A stretch of DNA of 7,026 nt from Candidatus Woesearchaeota archaeon (GTDB lineage Archaea; Nanobdellota; Nanobdellia; Woesearchaeales; ARS49): contig JAHFPE010000038.1 in NCBI GenBank assembly GCA_023261345.1, positions 1 through 7,026 of the forward strand. Direction: 5' to 3'. Within the stretch, counting starts at the first letter, position 1; the number at the start of each line of letters is the position of its first letter. Below are positions 1 to 5,497 of the stretch, piece after piece. The notes under the pieces were generated by a model that worked only from the letters and a program-made list of their open reading frames with translations, searched no databases and was not told the origin of the DNA. The position numbers and the translations under genes were made by a program.

Positions 1-1
1 A

Positions 2-778
2 GACTCGGAGTATTTCATGCTTGTTCGGCAACAAAGAAATACTGGTGGTTTTAGTGATGATGTCGCAAAACTATTATCTGGATATGTTCAAATTCCTTAT
101 GCAACTAACGAGGATATAACGCTTGGAACGCTTGCCCTAGCGCCTCTACGTGGTATTCTTCAAGAAATTGCAGAGGAATTATTATTGGTGAACTCAACAG
201 GAGAGGTGTTATTGGGAGTTACAGGAAGCGGGAAGGCATTAGAAAAACCTTACGCCGCATCTGTGAAGTATGCAAATGAGAAAAAGCAATTTGCTCTTCG
301 CGTTGACGAATCGTATGTACCTGCTGGACTCTCAAGAAATGTATTTGCTATTTCTCAAAACTTGACATTAAAACCAATTCCAGGACGTACGCTTACCCAA
401 TTAAGCTCAGAAACAAATTCTGCTCAAGTTATTTATTCTTTCAGAATAGAATTACCTGAAGGCGGTTCATTGACTGGATATCACGTGGAGGATACGCAAA
501 ATAGCGCATCAGGAAAGCTTGAAGCAACAGTAAAAGAGAAGGGACTTTTGTTCGTTCCTTTGCGAAATGGAGAAATGGCAACTGAAGTGTACACTCTTGA
601 AAAAGGGAAACTTGTGCCCTTACCAAATGAGTATCTCCCTCAAGGTGGAGTTCGTGATTTGTTGCTTTCTGAAGCTTTTGTTCCGCACGATAGAGGTGTT
701 GTTAGCAGAAATAACATTCGTCTGGAGGAATACTTGAACAGAACCAGGGATTTTTCTCCTGTTCAAGCTCGCGATTAA
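2..778 (+). CDS. Partial hypothetical protein, possibly Nudix-like (5' end outside window)
   Basis: The frame is open to the left edge (it reads D-S-E-Y-F before the Met at 17), so the gene most likely starts upstream and Met17 is internal. At least 258 residues are visible and the gene ends with TAA at 776-778. I do not recognise the family with certainty. Counting from Met17, residues 1-8 (MLVRQQRN) followed by a Gly-rich turn and then LQEIAEELLL at residues 48-57 recall the first strand and the RE-x2-EE metal-binding helix of Nudix hydrolases. The canonical upstream Glu and the Gly of the Nudix box are missing, and Arg is Gln, so it may be a degenerate Nudix fold or a chance resemblance. 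The rest is soluble and beta-rich, with no membrane segment. It converges on the decayed gene at 775-1680, sharing a TTAA at the stops. Coding status is confident; function is not. Confidence 0.75.
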   Translation, partial: DSEYFMLVRQQRNTGGFSDDVAKLLSGYVQIPYATNEDITLGTLALAPLRGILQEIAEELLLVNSTGEVLLGVTGSGKALEKPYAASVKYANEKKQFALRVDESYVPAGLSRNVFAISQNLTLKPIPGRTLTQLSSETNSAQVIYSFRIELPEGGSLTGYHVEDTQNSASGKLEATVKEKGLLFVPLRNGEMATEVYTLEKGKLVPLPNEYLPQGGVRDLLLSEAFVPHDRGVVSRNNIRLEEYLNRTRDFSPVQARD

Positions 779-1680
779 TTGAATCCAGCAAGTCTATACC
801 AGTTCATCATTTTCGATAAATCCTGTCCGTCTAATTCTTTGGCAAGAGTGAATGCGCCCATTTCTTGGAACATGTTTATGATGTTTCTAGATGTTAAATT
901 GCCTCTAAGCTTTTGTACTGCAGGAATATCCCCTTCTTGTTCCATTTGTTCTTTCATCATTGCTTTTCCTTCTGTTGTATTTATGAATGCTTCAAATCTT
1001 TTCACGAGTACTGGTTCAATTCGGTTGACTATCTCTTTTTGAATTTCAAGTCTTCGGTCTTTTTGCAACAACGTTTGGTATGGGTTCTTGTCTTCGAAAA
1101 TACACTGTTCAACAATTCATGCAGCACATGAAGTAAATAATCCAGCCATGTCCGCTACCTCTTCAGGTCCTTTTGGAAAAGTACGTCCCACCATTGTTCT
1201 GCTGGCCTAGTATGCAGCAGTTTCGAACGCTAGGGGCGCTACGCTAGGGAGTCCATATTTCTCATCAATTAAATGCCACACTTCGTGAGCAAGGACTTCC
1301 TCAAGCTGTTTCTGCGATTTTGGATGTTTTCCCCAGAGAACAATGTCGCAGTCTGCGAAACGATCATTCTTCACATTAGCAAGTTCTATTATTGTTGGCG
1401 TTGCAATTTTAAATGAAACGCAGGAGGCCTCCCGGATTGCTTCATTTGAAACAATCAAACCTTAGCCCTCTTTGTAGAAAGTACGTGCGAATGCAGTTAT
1501 TAAATATTCAGTTACAGTTAAAAGAAAATCTTTCTCCGCTCGTACTTCACCCATGGCTAAAGGTTTCTCCGGACACAAACCATCAATAATCTTTATTCTA
1601 GGACGGTAGTCAAGAAAAATCTTTTTGGACTCATAAAATTCTAATACCGCATCCAATACGCTTTCGGCTTCGTTTAGCCT
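775..1680 (-). pseudogene. Decayed HExxH zinc-peptidase-like gene with three in-frame stops
   Basis: A single minus-strand frame of 301 codons reads as one protein but is interrupted by TAA (1462-1464, codon 73), TAG (1207-1209, codon 158) and TGA (1117-1119, codon 188), before its normal TAA at 775-777. The translation between the stops is protein-like throughout and never changes frame. Codons 132-136 encode HEVWH (1273-1287), a zincin HExxH motif. A Glu at codon 153 in FETAA could be the third zinc ligand, as in gluzincins. The C-terminal part (codons about 195-300) is charged and helical. No ATG opens the frame. AGG at 1678-1680 sits exactly where the TATA box predicts the start, so it may be a mutated ATG; an out-of-frame ATG lies at 1682-1684. 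Neighbouring genes end in TAA and TGA, so general recoding is unlikely. The family is unrecognised beyond the zincin motif. Alternatives are site-specific readthrough or assembly error. Confidence 0.75.
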
Positions 1681-1703
1681 GCATAAGGAAGCTGAACTCT
1701 CCT

Positions 1704-1711
1704 TATAAAGA
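1704..1711 (-). promoter_or_regulatory. TATA box of the decayed peptidase gene
   Basis: On the minus strand the bases read TCTTTATA. The gap from the box to codon AGG at 1678-1680 is 23 nt, the same as the box-to-start gap of neighbouring genes (22-23 nt); the gap to the out-of-frame ATG at 1684 is only 19 nt. The upstream BRE position reads AGTCTTA and does not match the CAYAATC-like element of the other promoters, so this promoter may be weakened. Confidence 0.45.
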
Positions 1712-1718
1712 TAAGACT

Positions 1719-1732
1719 AAAAAAGACGAAAA
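1719..1732 (-). terminator. Candidate oligo-T terminator downstream of htpX
   Basis: Minus-strand transcription leaving htpX meets a T-rich run here (TTTTCGTCTTTTTT) about 60 nt after the stop codon. Archaeal RNA polymerase can terminate on oligo-T tracts without a hairpin. No strong stem was seen beside it, so the call rests on base composition and on its position between the htpX stop and the next promoter. Confidence 0.3.
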
Positions 1733-1788
1733 CGTAAACCCTAACCAACAAAATATTTACAAAGAACAACTAGCATCTGTAAATGAAG

Positions 1789-2637
1789 TTAGACCTTCAT
1801 CGCTTCCAATCGCTTCACTCTCTCGGCAGTTGGCGGATGTGTGCTAAGTAAACTAACGAGTGCACTTGCAGAAAATGGATTCACAATGAATAAACTGCTG
1901 GTTGCCGGACTTCCCATCCTCATAGGGTGCTGCTTCACTCCTGCTTCAAGTTTACGAAGTGCTGATGCAAGATGTTGTGGTTTTCCAGTAATTGCTGCGC
2001 CAGTCTCATCAGCAATGTATTCTCTGCTTCTGCTAATTGCAAGTTGAATGAGTAGCGCCATAATTGGAGCAAGTATGGCAATTGCAATCATGCCAAGAAA
2101 ACTTCCACTGTTTCTATCGTCGCGTCCGCCTCCGAATATTGCGGAAAATTGCAGCATTTGTCCAACGTAGCTTATGATAGTTGCAAGAGTTGCAGCAATT
2201 GTACAAATGAGGATATCTCTGTTTTTGACGTGTCCAATTTCATGTCCAATGACTCCTTTTAATTCCTCATTTGAAAGCAATTGAAGAATGCTACTTGTTG
2301 CTGCAACAACTGCATTCGACGGATTTCTGCCTGTTGCAAACGCATTTGGAGTTGCTGACTGAATAATGTAGACTTTGGGTTTAGGAATTCCTGCTGCACA
2401 ACTCACTTCTTCAACAATCTTGTGTAATTGCGGATAGTCTTTTTTTGCAGCTTCTTTCGCGCCATACATCATTAATACAATTTTATCACTCCAGAAATAT
2501 GAAATTGCATTCATTCCTAGCGCAAGAACGAATGCGATCGTAAGTCCCGCTGTTCCTCCGACATATCCTCCGAGCAAAAGAACTATTCCAGTAAGAGCAC
2601 TAAGCAAAAGAACTGTTTTTATCTGATTCCACACCAT
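1789..2637 (-). CDS. htpX: HtpX, M48 family membrane zinc metalloprotease
   Basis: HtpX is an integral-membrane zinc endopeptidase that degrades damaged or misfolded membrane proteins. With the start at ATG 2635-2637 the protein has 282 residues, normal for the family. Two N-terminal membrane segments (about 9-27 and 30-48) precede the conserved soluble stretch with SATPNAFATGR. The HEIGH zinc motif has His132, Glu133 and His136. Two further hydrophobic segments lie at about 142-162 and 180-201, and SREYIAD supplies the third ligand, Glu206. Near the C-terminus THPPTAERVKRLE is typical. An upstream TTG at 2703 and ATG at 2691 are in frame. However, family-like sequence begins at MVWNQIKT, and a BRE/TATA element lies 22 nt before 2637, supporting a leaderless transcript. 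A second TATA-like stretch (2727-2738, ATCTATAAGAAG on the minus strand) could serve the longer form. It is a stand-alone gene ending in TAA. Confidence 0.95.
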   Translation of the reverse strand: MVWNQIKTVLLLSALTGIVLLLGGYVGGTAGLTIAFVLALGMNAISYFWSDKIVLMMYGAKEAAKKDYPQLHKIVEEVSCAAGIPKPKVYIIQSATPNAFATGRNPSNAVVAATSSILQLLSNEELKGVIGHEIGHVKNRDILICTIAATLATIISYVGQMLQFSAIFGGGRDDRNSGSFLGMIAIAILAPIMALLIQLAISRSREYIADETGAAITGKPQHLASALRKLEAGVKQHPMRMGSPATSSLFIVNPFSASALVSLLSTHPPTAERVKRLEAMKV

Positions 2638-2659
2638 CCCAGTTATTGCTGCGAAAGAG

Positions 2660-2674
2660 CTTAAATAATTTGTG
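2660..2674 (-). promoter_or_regulatory. BRE/TATA promoter of htpX
   Basis: The minus strand reads CACAAAT (BRE-like) followed directly by TATTTAAG. The gap from box to ATG at 2637 is 22 nt, which places the transcription start at or next to the A of ATG. This spacing decides the short start codon for htpX. It lies inside the reading frame of the longer alternative form. Confidence 0.6.
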
Positions 2675-2825
2675 AAGCATAAAAAGATCATAATTGCATT
2701 CAACCTTAGACCATATTTTATGAAGACTTCTTATAGATAAGTAAGTACTTTAAACTCATTAGGTTTTTTTAATTTTTAAAGGAAGGAGAATTACTAAAAA
2801 CTAATTATAGAAAAGTAAATAATGT

Positions 2826-4256
2826 TCATTTCTTATTATCAATTCTTTCCATTTTTATAGTTGAATTACTCCGATGTTCCGCGCTCATCTCAGTTTCAGT
2901 TTTATTATCAGTTTTAGCTTTTCCTCGTTTCTTCGGGAGAGTCTGGGCTGCAGTTATTTTTTGCTTGAGTATTGCGTAATTCGCCGGATTTTTTATTTTT
3001 GGGCAAAATCCGTCTGGTTTGCAAAAGCCAAGTTCCATGTAGTATTGTTGGTTAAAGCAGTTTGGTGGTAGCACTGGTTTTTGTTTACCCTGTGAATGCT
3101 GTGAATAATGATATCGTATATGATTGTGAATGTGTGATTCGGGAAGTGGTTCTTTGTTGCGCGTGTTCCAAGTAAGAAGGAAGGCGTCTGTTTTCTCAAT
3201 ACCCCAACCAATGCTCGAGAGAAAATTGACAAGGACAAAAAGGCAGCGTTTTCTTCCATCATCAACTCCTTTAAGAATATTTAGCATGCACGGTGGAAAG
3301 AATAGTTCCGGTACTGCTTCCATGATTTCTGCGTTTGTATCAGAGAATTCTCGTACCTGTTTTGCACGGTCAGTTTCTTCAACTTTGGATCGCATGCAAT
3401 GATCAAAACTTTGCAAGATCAGTTGTCTTGCTTCTCCTGAACGCAACTGTGATTCGTTCATAAAATTTCTTTCGATAACAACTCGCTCTGGGATCGCGCG
3501 AGTCTTATCAAACGTAAGTACCTCTTCTGGACGTATAGGAATACTTACAAGCCCTGATTTTTCGTTAAAGCTGTAGGGCATTCGATACAAGTGTCGAGAG
3601 GAAATAAGTATTGTATCGATCGCAAGAAGTTTGTACGGATCAAAAACGTTGTTGACTACAACTTCTGCGAATGTTTTTTTTGTTGAAGTGCACATCGCAT
3701 TAATAGAATATCTGCAAAGCAGTTCTTTTGCGAGCATTTCTCTAGTGAAGTCTTGTAAGTAAGCAGCAATGAATCGTGGCCCGTCAGGAAATAGTGCTGC
3801 AGTTGGCGTATTTTGTACTACATCAGGAAATGCTTTTGCTGGAATTCCTATATGAAATCCGTGATTTCCCGAGAATTTTACGCCAAAACTTTGTATTCCA
3901 TGATGTTGCAACGCTTGTACAAGAACATGTCCTGCAACTTTGCTGTAATCAAGAACTGGACAGTCAATATCAATGATCATATCCCACCCAGTTCGAAGTT
4001 TCGAAAGTTCGGATTTTGACATTCCTGTTCGGATCTGAAGTGGATTGCTCCAGAGTTCTTCGCTGCAGTGAAATGAAGTTGCGCCTTGTTGTGCGAATGC
4101 AAGAACATCTCGTGGATAAACTAGCACGTCAGGCCTTTTGCCGTATCCTTTTTCTCCAAATACCACCGCAACTTCTTTGTGTTCTGCTGCAGCAACAATT
4201 GCTTCTTGAACATCTTTACGCTTGTAGTACTTTAGTGACGTTGAAAGTGGAATCAC
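2826..4256 (-). CDS. priS: Single-chain DNA primase: PriS catalytic domain fused to PriL-type Fe-S domain
   Basis: This is an archaeo-eukaryotic DNA primase, which makes the primers for replication. It has 476 residues with a GTG start at 4254-4256, supported by a TATA box 22 nt upstream. The PriS part (about 1-260) shows the metal-binding DID at Asp96/Asp98, the nucleotide-binding SGNHGFH at 129-135 and a probable third catalytic Asp214, followed by SSRHLYRMPYSFNEKSGLVSIP, the typical HLxRxPxSxxxKTG block. After a helical linker (260-315) comes FPPCMLNIL at 320-328, then PPNCFN at 397-402 and GFCKPDGFCPKIKNPANY at 411-427. The four cysteines, Cys323, Cys400, Cys412 and Cys418, match the 4Fe-4S layout of the large-subunit C-terminal domain. 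The last 36 residues are charged and probably disordered. No separate priL is visible. From memory, Nanoarchaeum equitans has a comparable fused primase. It ends in TGA. Confidence 0.92.
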   Translation of the reverse strand: MIPLSTSLKYYKRKDVQEAIVAAAEHKEVAVVFGEKGYGKRPDVLVYPRDVLAFAQQGATSFHCSEELWSNPLQIRTGMSKSELSKLRTGWDMIIDIDCPVLDYSKVAGHVLVQALQHHGIQSFGVKFSGNHGFHIGIPAKAFPDVVQNTPTAALFPDGPRFIAAYLQDFTREMLAKELLCRYSINAMCTSTKKTFAEVVVNNVFDPYKLLAIDTILISSRHLYRMPYSFNEKSGLVSIPIRPEEVLTFDKTRAIPERVVIERNFMNESQLRSGEARQLILQSFDHCMRSKVEETDRAKQVREFSDTNAEIMEAVPELFFPPCMLNILKGVDDGRKRCLFVLVNFLSSIGWGIEKTDAFLLTWNTRNKEPLPESHIHNHIRYHYSQHSQGKQKPVLPPNCFNQQYYMELGFCKPDGFCPKIKNPANYAILKQKITAAQTLPKKRGKAKTDNKTETEMSAEHRSNSTIKMERIDNKK

Positions 4257-4278
4257 GAGGTTTATTTGTCGAAGAAAG

Positions 4279-4293
4279 TTTATATAGATTGTG
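4279..4293 (-). promoter_or_regulatory. BRE/TATA promoter of the primase gene
   Basis: The minus strand reads CACAATC followed by TATATAAA. The gap from box to the GTG start at 4256 is 22 nt, which predicts a leaderless transcript and supports GTG as the true start. It is one arm of the divergent promoter region shared with the epimerase gene. Confidence 0.65.
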
Positions 4294-4403
4294 CGATTAA
4301 AGAATTATTAAGATTGTGTTGAAAAATAATCTGCGACAAAGAACACTCAGAATTCGAAAGTTAAATCTTCCGCAATCAGCTATACTCCAAAAGAGTTCTC
4401 ATT

Positions 4404-4418
4404 CATAATCCTTTAAAA
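4404..4418 (+). promoter_or_regulatory. BRE/TATA promoter of the epimerase gene
   Basis: CATAATC is followed by CTTTAAAA. The gap from box to ATG at 4442 is 23 nt, predicting a leaderless transcript. This favours ATG 4442 over the in-frame TTG at 4433, which would lie upstream of the expected transcription start. Confidence 0.65.
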
Positions 4419-4441
4419 CGCCCTGCATCTAATTGTGTCTT

Positions 4442-5374
4442 ATGCGTTATCTCGTAACTGGTGGTAGTGGTTTGATAGGTTCTAATATTGTTCACGAATT
4501 AGTTAGGCAAGGTCACGAAGTTGTGACGACAGGAAAACGTAACGAACAAAACATTCCTTCAAGTGTCAAACTAATTGAAGAGGATTTAACAACTATAGAC
4601 TGGCTATCGTTAGGTCGTTTTGATGCCATATTTCATCAAGCAGCAATTACTGACACGCTTGTGCATGACCGCGAACGTATGTTCGTGGTTAATGTTCAAA
4701 GCTCAAAGGAACTTTTTTCTGCAGTCGTACAAAATGGATGTAAGCATATTGTGTACGCAAGCTCAACAGCAGTATACGGCGCTGAACCCGCACCGTATAT
4801 AGAAGGAGTGACTAGATTAAAACCGCTTAATGTTTATGGAGAATCAAAAAAGTTGCTTGATGACTTCGCTATTCAATTCGCACAAGAACACCTTGATATT
4901 GTGATCGTTGGATTACGATATTGTAATGTGTTTGGCCCTGGCGAATCACACAAAGGAAAAATGGCAACCTTGATTTATCAGCTAGCAGAGCAAATGCTTG
5001 CGGGGAATGCTCGTGTGTTTGAGTTTGGTGAACAAAAAAGAGACTACATTTACGTCAAGGATGTTGTGGCAGCGAATTTGCTTGCAAGTTGCGCAAAAAA
5101 AAGTTGTATCGTAAATTGCGGCGGTGGAAAGGCAATTTCGTTCAACGAAGTCATTCGTGTACTAAATAAGATTCTTGGACTCGGCAAGAAAACAGAGTAC
5201 ATGAAAAATCCGTATGCAGAACAGTACCAATCATATACAGAATGTGACATGACTCTTGCAAAAAAAATGATTGGGTTTGTTCCAGCGTGGAAATTCGAGA
5301 ATGCAGTAAAAGACTATTTTAACAGTGGAAGATTGGTTTCATTTGAAGTTCTAAAAAAACTTTCGAGAGGATAA
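4442..5374 (+). CDS. NAD(P)-dependent extended-SDR sugar-nucleotide epimerase, HldD-like
   Basis: A 310-residue extended short-chain dehydrogenase/reductase that probably epimerises a nucleotide-activated sugar in the cytoplasm for surface glycans. The Rossmann motif VTGGSGLIGS is at 5-14. The catalytic set is Ser107/Ser108 in YASSTAVYG and Tyr132/Lys136 in YGESK. GLRYCNVFGPGESHKGKMA (157-175), KRDYIYVKDV (199-208) and the C-terminal YQSYTECDM (262-270) closely resemble ADP-glycero-manno-heptose 6-epimerase (HldD/RfaD), including Lys171 in HKG at the place of the second catalytic base known in E. coli HldD. GalE-like or other epimerase specificity is still possible, and no other heptose genes are in the window. 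ATG 4442 is preferred to TTG 4433 because of the promoter spacing. It ends in TAA at 5372-5374, 123 nt before pyrBI. Confidence 0.88.
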   Translation: MRYLVTGGSGLIGSNIVHELVRQGHEVVTTGKRNEQNIPSSVKLIEEDLTTIDWLSLGRFDAIFHQAAITDTLVHDRERMFVVNVQSSKELFSAVVQNGCKHIVYASSTAVYGAEPAPYIEGVTRLKPLNVYGESKKLLDDFAIQFAQEHLDIVIVGLRYCNVFGPGESHKGKMATLIYQLAEQMLAGNARVFEFGEQKRDYIYVKDVVAANLLASCAKKSCIVNCGGGKAISFNEVIRVLNKILGLGKKTEYMKNPYAEQYQSYTECDMTLAKKMIGFVPAWKFENAVKDYFNSGRLVSFEVLKKLSRG

Positions 5375-5454
5375 GTACGTCTCGTAAAACAGAGGTGCAT
5401 TTCAAGACTTGACGCGTTTAGAATAATGAATCAGTTTCAATTTTTCATCCATTT

Positions 5455-5469
5455 CGCAATCTTTTAAAA
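5455..5469 (+). promoter_or_regulatory. BRE/TATA promoter of pyrBI
   Basis: CGCAATC is followed by TTTTAAAA, nearly identical to the epimerase promoter. The gap to ATG 5498 is 28 nt, about 5 nt more than in the neighbouring genes, so the transcript probably has a very short leader rather than none. No ribosome binding site fits in that leader. Confidence 0.55.
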
Positions 5470-5497
5470 CATCTCGCCAAAAGTCCCAAAGATTCGC

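Noticed and set aside
1117..1119. TGA in the decayed gene as selenocysteine, and TAG at 1207-1209 as pyrrolysine
   Set aside because: A TAA also interrupts the same frame and has no such recoding. There is no visible recoding element, and the stops do not fall in the zinc motif. TGA terminates the primase gene, so it is not generally read as sense.
2638..2703. Longer HtpX form starting at TTG 2703 or ATG 2691
   Set aside because: Family-like sequence starts at MVWNQIKT, and the BRE/TATA element 22 nt upstream supports ATG 2637. A second TATA-like stretch at 2727-2738 keeps the longer form possible but less likely.
2993..3402. Open frames on both strands inside the primase gene
   Set aside because: They are shadows of the primase coding sequence: no promoter, no recognisable motif, and their composition is explained by the real frame.
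4304..4334. AT-rich inverted repeat (ATTATT...AATAAT) in the divergent promoter region as an operator
   Set aside because: The arms are only 5-6 bases of simple AT sequence and are expected by chance at this base composition.
4433..4441. TTG start for the epimerase three codons upstream of ATG 4442
   Set aside because: It would lie before the start predicted from the TATA box, and the Rossmann strand normally begins right at MRYLVTGG.
5426..5467. 13-codon ORF (MNQFQFFIHFAIF) before pyrBI as an attenuator leader peptide
   Set aside because: It overlaps the pyrBI TATA box, so it would lie upstream of the transcription start and not be on the pyrBI mRNA; no attenuator hairpin follows.
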